Positions 32,826-42,145 of a DNA stretch of 49,248 bases are shown here, piece after piece. Numbering within the stretch: position 1 is the stretch's first letter; each line of letters opens with the position of its first letter. Source of the stretch: a virus; the IMG/VR virus record IMGVR_UViG_3300042384_000415, positions 1 to 49,248 of that record; one strand, 5' to 3'. The translations under genes and the position numbers were made by a program. Under the pieces are notes generated by a model, which was not told the origin of the DNA, searched no databases, and saw only the letters and a program-made list of their open reading frames with translations.

Positions 32826-34886
32826 ATGAAATCTAAGATATCAGATCGACCCATGTTTAAAAAACCAACCGATGAAACTGACGTAGAAAATGTCGGTATC
32901 ATGCAAGGCTTCATGGATGCCATGGAAGAGGATGACAGCGAAGACGAATACGAGATGGACGATAACGAGGCAGCGAAAGTAGCTGACCGTCGTCCTAACT
33001 CTCCTGAAATCTTAATGAATAACCTTCGTGGTGACATGCGCTCTATCGATGCGCGGGTCGAGGAACTTGCTGACTTAGTCGGTTACAACGCTGCAGCAGA
33101 CACCCCAGAAGACGTTCTTGCCTTATTACAACCTGTGTTGGCTCAACAACAAGCAGCGCCTATGCCTCCACAAGGCGGTATTCCTGCTGCTATGCCACAA
33201 GGTATGCCAGGCATGACACCAGAAGCCATGCCTGCTGAAGCGGGTATGGGTGGCATCGGTGCGTTGCCCACGGACCAAGGAGCAATGCCTCAAGAACCGG
33301 TGGCCATGGCTATGGGTGGCTATGTTCAAAATTTTAGAGACGGGACCGACGAGGATGGCGTAACCCCTTTTGAAGATACATCCTCATTTGCTCCAGGCAT
33401 GTTTGATGCCGATACAGTTGCAAAGGCTCGCGAGAGAGTACTAGCAACTATGAGGGCACAGCCTATGGCGGAACCGGGCCTAGAGACAGGGGTTAATTCT
33501 CGTACCGCTATGTATGAACGTCTATTAGGTTCAGATAAAAACCTGACTCAAGCACAGATGTTAGCAGAGCTAGGTAGTCGTGCTTTTAATTATGCTGCAA
33601 ACGTGGATGATCAGGGTAATCAGATGAGAGGTGGCTCTGCTGCGTCTCGTTTTGCCGGTGCAATGCGTACGTTACCTACTGCAGTTGGTGGAATTCTTGC
33701 AGAAGATGCAAAACAAAAACGTGCAATTCGTGCTATGGCTATATCTTCGTCTGAGAAAAACATTGAAAACGTACGGGACTACAATGCTAAACTTGCTGCA
33801 ACTCAGCAAAAATACGATGCATCCGTTCTTAAGGCCGGTAGTAGCTCTGCTTTACCAAAAAGCGAGTGGGCCAATTCTATAATAAGCACTCCGGGTTTAT
33901 TGGAAAGATACGGACAGGGTAATACTTCAGTCGATGAAAATAGAGCGGTTATGATGGCTGCATTGGAGTTGTTTAAACCTACTATCAGTAGATATACGGA
34001 TGACAAAGGTCGAGTTGTTGAAACAGTTGTTCCTGGAACAGAACACCCTGAGGTGGTTGATGCCTTTATGACTAGGGGTACTATGGATCAATTGCGCCAA
34101 TCACTCGCTGGAAAATATAGTGGCACAGGCAAAGCACCTGCTCCAAGCGGTACTCCAGGGGAGGCTCCTGCTGAGCCTACTGGCACAGTAGAATGGACAG
34201 GTGGTATAATACCTGAGGAGAAATTAAAAGGTCTTAGATTAAAAGCACAAAATGGTGATGAAATCGCTTCACGTGCGCTACTTCAGTATGAAAGGTTTTT
34301 GAAAAAAAATACACCTAAAATAGCGTATGAACCATATGAGGGCCCTACCTATTATGGCGCTATCGAAGGTGCGTTTGGTTTAGGTAGTTATTTAGGCGAT
34401 GCGATTGCTCAAAATATTCCATTTGATAAGGCCGGTGAGGTTGCAGTTAGAGCGCAACAAGACACGGCCATTGTAGAAAATTTAGCTCCTAGAATTAAAA
34501 ATGCATTGCGTGAGACATCAAAACTGACTCAAACCGAACTAAATGCAATTGATAAGTACACCGATCTAGATATTTCAATTCTTAGAAATAAAAATGCAGC
34601 TAAAAATAACGTTATTGGACTTGCCCGTACGTTATATAATATCCGTAAAGATGCAGAAAAAACCGCGCTAGATAAAAACCTAGATGTTACTGTGGCTAAT
34701 GAAGCGGCTGCAAAAGCAGCAGAAGTAGACAAGGTCATTAAAATGCTTGGAGCACCTCCTCCTGTCTCTACCCAACAAGAGTATGCGGACCTTCCTATGG
34801 GTGCGGAGTATTTAATATATAGTGCTAAAGACGGTACGTGGACTCCAAAGGTTAAAACGATTAAGTGGTCTCCTCAAAAACGATAA
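32826..34886 (+). CDS. Internal virion / ejection protein
   Basis: A 686-residue protein. The N-terminus is very acidic (EEDDSEDEYEMDDNEAAK), then a helical segment, a Met/Pro/Gly-rich part around residues 110-165 (QGGIPAAMPQGMPGMTPEAM), and long helical regions beyond residue 200 (ATMRAQPM, KRAIRAMAISSSEKNIENV). A helical domain near the end has LRETSKLTQTELNAIDKYTD. Position between two other ejection-type genes and composition support this role; no enzymatic motif seen. ATG has AAGGAAA upstream. Confidence 0.65.
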   Translation: MKSKISDRPMFKKPTDETDVENVGIMQGFMDAMEEDDSEDEYEMDDNEAAKVADRRPNSPEILMNNLRGDMRSIDARVEELADLVGYNAAADTPEDVLALLQPVLAQQQAAPMPPQGGIPAAMPQGMPGMTPEAMPAEAGMGGIGALPTDQGAMPQEPVAMAMGGYVQNFRDGTDEDGVTPFEDTSSFAPGMFDADTVAKARERVLATMRAQPMAEPGLETGVNSRTAMYERLLGSDKNLTQAQMLAELGSRAFNYAANVDDQGNQMRGGSAASRFAGAMRTLPTAVGGILAEDAKQKRAIRAMAISSSEKNIENVRDYNAKLAATQQKYDASVLKAGSSSALPKSEWANSIISTPGLLERYGQGNTSVDENRAVMMAALELFKPTISRYTDDKGRVVETVVPGTEHPEVVDAFMTRGTMDQLRQSLAGKYSGTGKAPAPSGTPGEAPAEPTGTVEWTGGIIPEEKLKGLRLKAQNGDEIASRALLQYERFLKKNTPKIAYEPYEGPTYYGAIEGAFGLGSYLGDAIAQNIPFDKAGEVAVRAQQDTAIVENLAPRIKNALRETSKLTQTELNAIDKYTDLDISILRNKNAAKNNVIGLARTLYNIRKDAEKTALDKNLDVTVANEAAAKAAEVDKVIKMLGAPPPVSTQQEYADLPMGAEYLIYSAKDGTWTPKVKTIKWSPQKR

Positions 34887-34895
34887 GGAAGTAAC

Positions 34896-37800
34896 ATGGC
34901 AGAAAAAGACCCTTCATGGACCCCTGGTCAGGTAGTAAGTGTAGAGTTTGGATCATCTGAGGATGCGCCAGAGGATGCAGTGCCGGCGGCCCCCAGTGAT
35001 GCCCCTTTTACCCTAGAAAACCTTAACGCACTTGAGAAAGATGCTCCTCCAGGCCTTTCTACAAGTGCCCTTCCTATTCCAGAATGGTCAGGCGATCCTG
35101 CTAAAAAACCCTTTACTCTAGAAAACCTAAGAGCTTTAGGTTTAGAGTCTGATCCTAATCCTTCTGGTACTGACTATGCTATTGCAACTGGAACAGGTAC
35201 TGCCAAAGGAGCAGTAGAAGGTGCTGGTGCTTACGCGGGCATGAAAGCAGGGCTTATGGTTGGAGAGGCATTAGCTCCTACGCTAAGTAAACTTCCTCCT
35301 AGAGTAGCGCCTTATGCTGTAGGTGCTGGATACGTAGGTGGAATTGGAGCTGGATTAGCGGGCGGTTCTGCTTTTGCCGATGCTTTGATGCAGTACATTC
35401 CAGAACCTCCTAAAGGGACCAAGGCCCACGAAGCATGGTTTGAGACTTTTGTCTCAGGCATGGTAGCTGCACCTTCTGCTCGTTTGTTCCCAGAAGCAGG
35501 GGAAAATGCGGGATGGTTAAAACGTTCTATATCATCTATTGGCATGTTTGCCAGAGCCAATCCAAAACCATTTTTTAAAAAAGAAGCCTTGGCAAATGCA
35601 TATGCCGCTTCAGCTGGGGCACTTGCTGTAGATGCTGATCCAGATAGCCCTTGGCTACGTACTGGGGCAGAAGTAATAGCTGGAACGTTAGGTCCTGGCA
35701 AATTTGCCTTTGACGCTAAAGATTTGGTAAATGATTTAAAAGGCATGGGTGTAAAGGCGTCTGCCGAATCAGATCGACGTGTGGCAAATTATTACGCTAA
35801 TTTGATGGAGATATCAGGCCTTGATTCAGCAACCATTATTAAAAGATTAAATGCCCCTGATGCTTTAGACATAAACGGAAAACCGATTAAGGTTACGGCT
35901 GCCCAAAAGTTAGGCATTTCTCCTTTTACCAAGTTAGAGCGCTCTTTAATTAGTAATAGTGTTGATTTTGCTGATGTATCAAGTAAAAAAGCAACTGAGG
36001 CAATGGAAGCCTATAAAACGCTTATTTCAAGACTACAAGCCGAAGGTACTCCCTCGGCCATGACCGCAGCGGCTAATCTTAGAGATAAATACTATGATGA
36101 CCTACTCACTTCCGCCATTACGGGCGCTGAAGTTCGTGCGGCAAATGCAGCGGCAACTCTAGGTAAATCTGGTTCAGCCTCAAGAGAAGAGATTGGTTCT
36201 ATTCTTCGTAAGTCAGTGGATAGTGCTTTATCTAACAGCCGTGAAATGGAAGGTTCCTTATGGGGCGCTGGAGTGCGTGCAGAAGGATTTACAAAGAATG
36301 CTAAAGGGGTTATTGTTCCCGTTAAATTGGCACCTCAAAATACCAAAGAAGCCTTTTTAGAAATTGCGCATGACCTTACCCCTGAAGACTTAAGTGGAAA
36401 CTTTAGTGCCGTAAATTCCGCATTAAAACGGTTTGGGGTTAGTGCAGATTCGTTGAAAATATACAGACAAGGCATGCAAACGCAGGAGTTTATAGACACT
36501 GGTCGTATCCCTGCTGAATACCTTGCTAAGATAAAAATAAAACAAGTTCCTGCCTATGACCTAATTGCGTTCCGAAGCTCGCTACTAGATGCCGCCCGTA
36601 AAGCAGATGCGGCAGGAGAAGCCGGTGCTGCGCAAAAATACAGCCACTTAGCGTCGAGTGTATTAGATGATTTAAATACACTTCCTGGAACAGCATACGC
36701 TAACGCCCGTGCGTTCTCTAAAAAACTAAATGACGCGTTTACCCGTACTTTTGGTGGCGAACTCAATGCCTCTAATAAGAGAGGCGGAGCTAGATATCAA
36801 CCTGAAATCCTTGTAAGCAAAGCATTTGCACGGGCAGGCGATGTCACAGCCCTACGGATGAGAGAAATAGAAGATGCGGTGAGTTTCATGGGCACTCAGT
36901 ATGATGATGCTGTGGCTAGGTTTGGGATAGATAGTCCTCAAGCTAATACTCTTCGCCCATATAAAGAGATTTCTACTGAGCAATTTAAATCTGTTCGAGA
37001 TGCGCAGTCTCGTGTTATAAAACTAGCCGTTGCGGAAATGGCAGACCCTAATACAGGCATAATTGATCCTAATAGGTTTGCTAGATACGTTGCTAAAAAT
37101 GCGGACTTAATTGAAAGATTAGGCCTAAAAGATGAACTTTCTAGCGTAGCGGCCGCACAACATGCATATTTTTCCGTAAAAGATACTCAAAGTGCTTTAA
37201 ATGAATCCTTAAGAAAAGAAGAATCTTTCGCTAATCTTTTAAAATACACGGATGACCCAACTCGTGCATTAACAGACGCGCTTAACAGTGACAACCCTGT
37301 TAGTGCTATGCGCAGCATGGTTAAGATTGCTAAAGAAGCAGACCCTACGGTTCGCGCAGATGCAGAAAAAGGCTTGGTTTCAATGGTATTCCAGCATGCA
37401 TATGAAAAAGCAGTGGATGCAACTGGGAAATTTGACGTTCAAGTATACGAAGATGCGTTGTTTAAGCCTATTAGAAGTGGCCAGCCTTCCGTAGTAAATA
37501 TAATGCGTGCAAATGGCCTTATGTCTCTTACTCAACTTAAGAACATGAAACGCCTATTAGAACCAATGCGCAGAATAAGTAATGCGATTAATGAAAAGGG
37601 CAAAATAGAAGACATTGTTCCTGGTGGAAATGCCAGTGCAGTAGAGGCTCTTGCTATTTCTCAAGCAGGTTTAAGGGTAGCTTCTTTGACTAGACCGGGA
37701 GGGCCGGGCAGCATGCAGTGGGCCTCCAAGATATCCGCAGCTACTACTAACTTCTTTAGTAAGACTCCAAGCCATCAGGCCATGAAGCTACTTGAACAGG

Positions 37801-38204
37801 CTGCTTTAGATGACCAAACTACAGCTGCCTTTTTAAAAGCAGGAAAGACCGATGCGGAAAGAAAAGCTATCAACCTTTCCTTACTTCGCCGCATGTATTC
37901 TCCAGGTGTAACTACTTCAGCTACTTTTAGGCAATTAATGGCGGATGATGACAAGGCCCTAGAAGAAATTAAGGCTCAAGAGCCTGCTCAGGTAAGAGCT
38001 ACCGAATTACCTGCTCAACAGCAGCTACGTAGAATGCCTCCTGCTCCTAATACACGTGGCACAAACAAACCTGCAGCGCCTGCCCAGGCAGCACCGGGTC
38101 CTGTATCAATGGCCACGCCTCAAGGACCAGAAGGTGAGCAGTCTGCTAGTCGTAGAATGCTTCAGTCGCTTTTCCCAATGGACACAATCTCGTCTATAGC
38201 GTAA
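34896..38204 (+). CDS. Very large internal virion / ejection protein
   Basis: A 1102-residue protein, the last of the structural transcript. It starts with repeated FTLENLNALEKDAPPG and FTLENLRALGLESDP motifs, then a Gly/Ala-rich hydrophobic hairpin (residues ~110-160, YAVGAGYVGGIGAGLAGGSA) that could insert in membranes, then mostly long helices (for example EFIDTGRIPAEYLAKIKIKQ, DAARKADAAGEAGAAQKYSH). No lytic transglycosylase or protease motif was found. Size and position parallel T7 gp16 or P22-type ejection proteins. The C-terminal end overlaps the convergent nuclease gene by 43 bases. Confidence 0.68.
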   Translation: MAEKDPSWTPGQVVSVEFGSSEDAPEDAVPAAPSDAPFTLENLNALEKDAPPGLSTSALPIPEWSGDPAKKPFTLENLRALGLESDPNPSGTDYAIATGTGTAKGAVEGAGAYAGMKAGLMVGEALAPTLSKLPPRVAPYAVGAGYVGGIGAGLAGGSAFADALMQYIPEPPKGTKAHEAWFETFVSGMVAAPSARLFPEAGENAGWLKRSISSIGMFARANPKPFFKKEALANAYAASAGALAVDADPDSPWLRTGAEVIAGTLGPGKFAFDAKDLVNDLKGMGVKASAESDRRVANYYANLMEISGLDSATIIKRLNAPDALDINGKPIKVTAAQKLGISPFTKLERSLISNSVDFADVSSKKATEAMEAYKTLISRLQAEGTPSAMTAAANLRDKYYDDLLTSAITGAEVRAANAAATLGKSGSASREEIGSILRKSVDSALSNSREMEGSLWGAGVRAEGFTKNAKGVIVPVKLAPQNTKEAFLEIAHDLTPEDLSGNFSAVNSALKRFGVSADSLKIYRQGMQTQEFIDTGRIPAEYLAKIKIKQVPAYDLIAFRSSLLDAARKADAAGEAGAAQKYSHLASSVLDDLNTLPGTAYANARAFSKKLNDAFTRTFGGELNASNKRGGARYQPEILVSKAFARAGDVTALRMREIEDAVSFMGTQYDDAVARFGIDSPQANTLRPYKEISTEQFKSVRDAQSRVIKLAVAEMADPNTGIIDPNRFARYVAKNADLIERLGLKDELSSVAAAQHAYFSVKDTQSALNESLRKEESFANLLKYTDDPTRALTDALNSDNPVSAMRSMVKIAKEADPTVRADAEKGLVSMVFQHAYEKAVDATGKFDVQVYEDALFKPIRSGQPSVVNIMRANGLMSLTQLKNMKRLLEPMRRISNAINEKGKIEDIVPGGNASAVEALAISQAGLRVASLTRPGGPGSMQWASKISAATTNFFSKTPSHQAMKLLEQAALDDQTTAAFLKAGKTDAERKAINLSLLRRMYSPGVTTSATFRQLMADDDKALEEIKAQEPAQVRATELPAQQQLRRMPPAPNTRGTNKPAAPAQAAPGPVSMATPQGPEGEQSASRRMLQSLFPMDTISSIA

Positions 38205-38869
38205 TACTTCTCGACGCGTCTTAACCAATCTTCTTTATAACGTACAAACTCCTGGCCGGCCGTGGAATATTCCATGGTCGTGCCGTCTTGTACTGCCATC
38301 AACACCACACCGTATTCAATGTTAGTGCCGTGAACAATGTCATGTGCTAAGGCATACGCTGCCAATTGATGAAAGTAATCGTCAATCCATTCGCGCTTCT
38401 TAGGCTTAACGCTTTGCTTAAAGTCCACAATGGCAGGCTTTCCGCGATACACGCCCACTAAATCCGTGGTCCCTGCATATTTCTCCGGGTAATACAATGC
38501 AACCTCAGAGCCCCATATCTCGTCTATGTTCTTGAAGTAAGTATTGATTAATTTATATCCCATCTCGTAGCCCTTGCACATCAGCCAGTTCGTTGGCCTA
38601 GGCAAGCTGCGATACGCTATCATGCGCTCCATCACGTTGTGCATGTGCGTGCCTACTGTAGCGGCCTCGTTCTTTATACGCTCCGCTTCTGACGCACCAA
38701 CCCTCGCGGCCCACGCGTCAAGATGAGACTGGTCTTTAGTCTTGGACAGGACAGTCGTTACGCTTGGCAGCTTGTGTTCTCCGTATACGTAGCGTCGCCC
38801 TTCCGGTGCGTCGACACGCTGCAAGGATTCATACTTATATATCTTCTTGATAGGAATTAAATCAACCAT
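38162..38869 (-). CDS. PD-(D/E)XK nuclease, RecB/Cas4-like exonuclease
   Basis: A 235-residue protein. Motifs in order: GTHMHNVMER (residues ~73-82, the G-T-x-x-H helix), Asp136 in YAGTTDLVGVYRGK, Asp149-x-Lys151 in AIVDFKQS, and Gln168-x3-Tyr172 in FHQLAAYALA. This is the RecB/Cas4 family active site (H, D, D/E-x-K, Q-x3-Y). No four-Cys FeS cluster was seen, so it is closer to phage exonucleases than to Cas4. Probably acts in recombination, DNA degradation or end processing. It overlaps the SNF2-type gene by 13 bases and is transcribed opposite to its neighbours. Confidence 0.82.
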   Translation of the reverse strand: MVDLIPIKKIYKYESLQRVDAPEGRRYVYGEHKLPSVTTVLSKTKDQSHLDAWAARVGASEAERIKNEAATVGTHMHNVMERMIAYRSLPRPTNWLMCKGYEMGYKLINTYFKNIDEIWGSEVALYYPEKYAGTTDLVGVYRGKPAIVDFKQSVKPKKREWIDDYFHQLAAYALAHDIVHGTNIEYGVVLMAVQDGTTMEYSTAGQEFVRYKEDWLRRVEKYYAIDEIVSIGKSD

Positions 38870-40311
38870 TCTTTTAGCTCCTCGCCCATTACTTGGTTTG
38901 CGATGTCAATCTTAGCGCGTAGGGCCTGCACAATCTTCTCGTCCACTGTCTTAGGTGATATCAGGTCAATGTATGTCACGTTCTTTGTCTGGCCAATACG
39001 GTGCGCACGGTCTTCTGACTGCAGGCGTACCTCTAAGTCAAAGCTATTGCTAAAGTACACGACCACGCTGGCAGCCGTCAGGGTCAAGCCATAGCCGCCT
39101 GTCCTAGGGTTGCCAACAAAGAAGCGAAGCTCCGATTCAGGGTCTTGGAAGTCAATGACAATCTTCTGCCTGTCTTCGGACACCGTGTCACCGTAGTACG
39201 TGGCGACGGAGTTCATGCCGTATTCCTTCTGTAGCGCAATCTTAATTGCCTCGATGTCATGGCGGTAGTTCGCCCAGATGATAATCTTGCCGCTGGTCTC
39301 TTCGACAATGCTAAGTAGTTCTTTCACCCTGTTGTTAGGCAATTCCTTTACCGTGCCGTCGTCAAGCTTTAAGTGACCGCACACTATCTGATGCAAGCGC
39401 ATAATCTGCGTCAGCGCATTGACCGTAGACGCCATGCCCTCTTTGAACATAGCCAGTGCCATGGTCTTCATTTCGTTGTACGCTTTAATCTGCTCGTCGG
39501 TTAAGTCCACTTCACGCTTTGTGTACATCTTGTCTGGCAAGTCCAGGCATTCCTCTTTAGTAACGCGGAAAGCAAAGCGATTGATTTTATCCTGCAGCTC
39601 GTCCAGGTGACGGTATCCAACGACCTGTTTAAACGAATGAGTAGCAAGGCTTCGTTCTACAGTGACCGCGTACCGCGCTTGGAAAGCATAGAAGCTACGA
39701 GCGTCTAGACAATCCTCAGACAAGAAGGCGCACTGCTGGTATAAGTCCATGGGACTCTTTGTAACAGGCGAGCCAGTCATAATGCGGCGATACTTAGCAA
39801 GCTTGCCTACCTTCACAGCGTTCTTGGCCCGCGCAGCAGTAGGCGTCTTGATTGTAGTGCTCTCGTCGATGGCCATATAGGCTTCATGCGACATGAGGAA
39901 ACGGCTCGCGAACTTAACACCTTTTTCCGTGGACAACGCCTCAATGTTCATGATTAAGACCTTTAAGTCTTCGGTCACATCAAACAGTCTATCCATCGCA
40001 TCTTTCTCTGCCTTCTTGGGCGACGGGTTCCATATTGCCATTCTAAATATTACATGTAACGGTAAATGCTTAGGTATTTCAGTATCGAGCCAGTTGCGGT
40101 ATACACCCTTGGGCGCGACAATTAATACAGCATTTATATTGCCCTGGTCGTATAGCATGGCTATATTATTGATGACCATGAAGCTCTTTCCGGTACCCAT
40201 GTCAGCAAATAACGCTGCCACACGATGGTTCCAAAAGCGCTCTAGATAAGCTTGTTGATGTAAAAATGGTTTATTCTTAAACGGGTAGTTGTGTAAAAAT
40301 TCAGTTGTCAT
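38857..40311 (-). CDS. SNF2-family DNA helicase/translocase
   Basis: A 484-residue protein. Motif I is ADMGTGKSFMV (Gly39-Thr-Gly-Lys42-Ser43); motif II is AIDESTTIK (Asp149-Glu-Ser-Thr); motif III is MTGSPVTKSP (~179-186); C-terminal motifs include GYGLTLTAASVVVYFSNSFD and EDRAHRIGQTKNVTYIDLIS, the classic SNF2 motif V/VI pair. It would translocate on or remodel DNA using ATP. Paired with the nuclease gene downstream, the two may form a helicase-nuclease unit. Starts at the divergent promoter region with the replication operon on the other strand. Confidence 0.88.
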   Translation of the reverse strand: MTTEFLHNYPFKNKPFLHQQAYLERFWNHRVAALFADMGTGKSFMVINNIAMLYDQGNINAVLIVAPKGVYRNWLDTEIPKHLPLHVIFRMAIWNPSPKKAEKDAMDRLFDVTEDLKVLIMNIEALSTEKGVKFASRFLMSHEAYMAIDESTTIKTPTAARAKNAVKVGKLAKYRRIMTGSPVTKSPMDLYQQCAFLSEDCLDARSFYAFQARYAVTVERSLATHSFKQVVGYRHLDELQDKINRFAFRVTKEECLDLPDKMYTKREVDLTDEQIKAYNEMKTMALAMFKEGMASTVNALTQIMRLHQIVCGHLKLDDGTVKELPNNRVKELLSIVEETSGKIIIWANYRHDIEAIKIALQKEYGMNSVATYYGDTVSEDRQKIVIDFQDPESELRFFVGNPRTGGYGLTLTAASVVVYFSNSFDLEVRLQSEDRAHRIGQTKNVTYIDLISPKTVDEKIVQALRAKIDIANQVMGEELKEWLI

Positions 40312-40333
40312 AATCTTTCTTTCTAGTTAAGGG

Positions 40334-40362
40334 TTGCAATCCCATAAATGTGAGTGTACACT
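40334..40362 (+). promoter_or_regulatory. Sigma70-type promoter at the divergent replication switch
   Basis: TTGCAA (40334-40339), 17 bases, TACACT (40357-40362), then the GTG-started gene 32 bases further. The -10 element is inside a perfect 10-base palindrome AGTGTACACT (40353-40362), so the same site can offer TACACT on the minus strand toward the SNF2 gene; the matching minus-strand -35 (TTTCTA, 17 bases away) is weak. The 82-base divergent gap contains nothing else. Confidence 0.55.
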
Positions 40363-40393
40363 GTCTTTTCGAATTTAGAAAGGGAGAAATATA

Positions 40394-40741
40394 GTGCCAA
40401 CAGTTTTTGTCGTCTCTGAGACGGGTTCACATAACATTACGTCTGCTTTAAACTACGGGGACATAGAAACAATTTTGCCACCTAATGCGCAAATTGCTTT
40501 TTCAGTGTATCCTACTGTTCGTAGAATACAGCGTAAGTTAGAGAAGTTTACAGATGAGGATTATCTCCTCTTTATAGGTGATCCTACTGCCATTGGAATC
40601 ATCAGCGCTATTGCAGCGAGTAAAAATAATGGTAGATTTAAGTGCTTGAAGTGGGATAAACTAGAAAAACGTTACATTCCAATTCAGGTTGATTTGTTCC
40701 CCAAGAAAGGAGAAATAGATGAGTTTGACGAATATATTTGA
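40394..40741 (+). CDS. Conserved hypothetical protein, first gene of the replication operon
   Basis: GTG start at 40394 with GGGAG upstream; 115 residues: MPTVFVVSETGSHNITSALN, then QIAFSVYPTVRRIQRKLEKF, DEDYLLFIGDPTAIGIISAI and an ending FPKKGEIDEFDEYI. The 'Y-L-L-F-I-G-D-P-x-A-I-G' motif occurs in small proteins of unknown role early in the replication modules of related phages. It overlaps the next gene by 23 bases. Confidence 0.68.
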   Translation: MPTVFVVSETGSHNITSALNYGDIETILPPNAQIAFSVYPTVRRIQRKLEKFTDEDYLLFIGDPTAIGIISAIAASKNNGRFKCLKWDKLEKRYIPIQVDLFPKKGEIDEFDEYI

Positions 40742-41273
40742 GGAAGACGCAGGTGCGCTTCAGGTTAAAGATGACGACATTCAAGGCATCGCTAATCTAG
40801 CTAAACGTGCTAAGCATCTAGAAAAAGAAATACTAGACTTAGAGACGGTATTTAAAGAACGTAAAGAGCAGTACCGTAAATTGACTGAGGAATCTATCCC
40901 TGAGGCATTGTCCGGTATGGGCATGAAAGCGTTCCGTATGGAAGACGGGTCATCCATTGAAATTAAAGCCTTCTACAGTGCATCGATTTCAGAAGCACGT
41001 AGAGCTGAAGCCTACCAATGGCTCAGGGACCACGGCTTTGATGACATTATTAAGAACACAGTCAGTGTCCGCTTTGGACGTGGCGAAGACGAGCTTTGTG
41101 CACGTCTATTGAATCTACTTGGTGAGACAGGCTATCCAGCTGATCAAGCCGAGAAGATAGAACCTATGACCTTAAAAGCATGGGTTAAAGAGCAGGTTGA
41201 ACGCGGTAACGAGTTCCCCAGCGAATTGTTCGGCGCATACATTGGCCAAAAAGCAGTTATTAAATCAGCATAA
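40719..41273 (+). CDS. Coiled-coil hypothetical protein of the replication module
   Basis: A 184-residue protein. The N-terminus is acidic, followed by a coiled coil (LAKRAKHLEKEILDLETVFK, ERKEQYRKL) and a compact domain containing GMKAFRMEDGSSIEIKAFYS and EAYQWLRDHGFDDIIKNTVS. AAGGAG precedes the ATG inside the upstream gene. This family recurs next to SSB and polymerase genes in marine and freshwater podoviruses; function unknown, possibly a replication or recombination accessory. Confidence 0.7.
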   Translation: MSLTNIFEEDAGALQVKDDDIQGIANLAKRAKHLEKEILDLETVFKERKEQYRKLTEESIPEALSGMGMKAFRMEDGSSIEIKAFYSASISEARRAEAYQWLRDHGFDDIIKNTVSVRFGRGEDELCARLLNLLGETGYPADQAEKIEPMTLKAWVKEQVERGNEFPSELFGAYIGQKAVIKSA

Positions 41274-41293
41274 CGAAAAAAGGATCAAGCATC

Positions 41294-42064
41294 ATGGCTA
41301 CTAAATCAGAACTAGCAGAAGTAACAGGTACTACCGCAGTTGCATTAGGTTCATCATTTGAAGACGACGCACTAAGCGGCTTTGACACGATGAATCAGGA
41401 AGACTTTGCGCTTCCATTCTTACGTCTATTAACAAACACTTCACCTGAAGTGGGCGATGTAGATGGCGCATTACCAGGCATGATTTACAACAGCGTTACA
41501 GGCGAGTTGTATGATGGTAAGAAAGGCATCCTCGTAATCCCTACAGCTTATGTCCGTCAGTACATAGAGTGGGCACCACGTGGCAGCGGCTCAGGCGCAC
41601 CTATTAATATCTATCCAAGCACTAGCGACATCTTGTCTAAGACACATCGTGAGACAGGTGAGAACCGTGACTATTTAGATAACGGCAATTACATTGAAAA
41701 CACTGCCAACCATTACGTAATGGTATTGGATGCTAACGGCGTACCAAGCCCAGCATTGATTGTGATGAAATCAACACAATTGAAGAAATCACGCAAGTGG
41801 AATTCAATGATGATGTCAGTTAAATTGAATGGTAAAAACGGTTTATACACGCCTCCTATGTATAGCCAAGTCTATCGTCTAAGCACTGTTGGTGAGTCTA
41901 ACGATAAAGGTAAGTGGTTCGGTTGGGAAGTTGAACGTGTTGGTTCAGTTGAAGACACCGGCGTTTACCAAACTGCTAAATTATTTGCACAGTCCATCAG
42001 TACAGGTGATGTAAAAGTTAAACATCAAGACGAAGCAGCAAGAGAAGAAAACTTACCCTTCTAA
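41294..42064 (+). CDS. Putative single-stranded DNA-binding protein
   Basis: A 256-residue protein with an N-terminal DFALPFLRLLTNTSPEVG, middle strands (KKGILVIPTAYVRQYIEWAP, NHYVMVLDANGVPSPALIVM) and a basic turn STQLKKSRKWNSMMMSVKL. The last residues, EEAREENLPF in composition (acidic run then L-P-F), mimic the SSB acidic tip (DDDIPF in E. coli) that recruits partner proteins. The role as phage SSB is inferred from this tail, from the size and from the location before primase and polymerase genes. Codon use resembles highly expressed genes such as the capsid gene. Confidence 0.6.
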   Translation: MATKSELAEVTGTTAVALGSSFEDDALSGFDTMNQEDFALPFLRLLTNTSPEVGDVDGALPGMIYNSVTGELYDGKKGILVIPTAYVRQYIEWAPRGSGSGAPINIYPSTSDILSKTHRETGENRDYLDNGNYIENTANHYVMVLDANGVPSPALIVMKSTQLKKSRKWNSMMMSVKLNGKNGLYTPPMYSQVYRLSTVGESNDKGKWFGWEVERVGSVEDTGVYQTAKLFAQSISTGDVKVKHQDEAAREENLPF

Positions 42065-42082
42065 GCGTTTGGGGGAAAGCGG

Positions 42083-42145
42083 ATGCCATGCAGTTACGTA
42101 GACAGCCGTAATCGTGGACGCAGCGAGTACCCCATCTTTAACTGA
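42083..42145 (+). CDS. Possible 20-residue leader ORF before the primase
   Basis: ATG 42083 lies shortly after a purine-rich GGGGGAAAG and opens a 20-residue frame (MPCSYVDSRNRGRSEYPIFN) ending in TGA at 42143, ten bases before the primase ATG. It could couple translation to the primase. No conservation evidence is available, so this is tentative. Confidence 0.25.
   Translation: MPCSYVDSRNRGRSEYPIFN

Noticed and set aside
38162-38869. Cas4 adaptation nuclease
   Set aside because: The four Cys of the Cas4 FeS cluster are absent and there are no cas genes or arrays.
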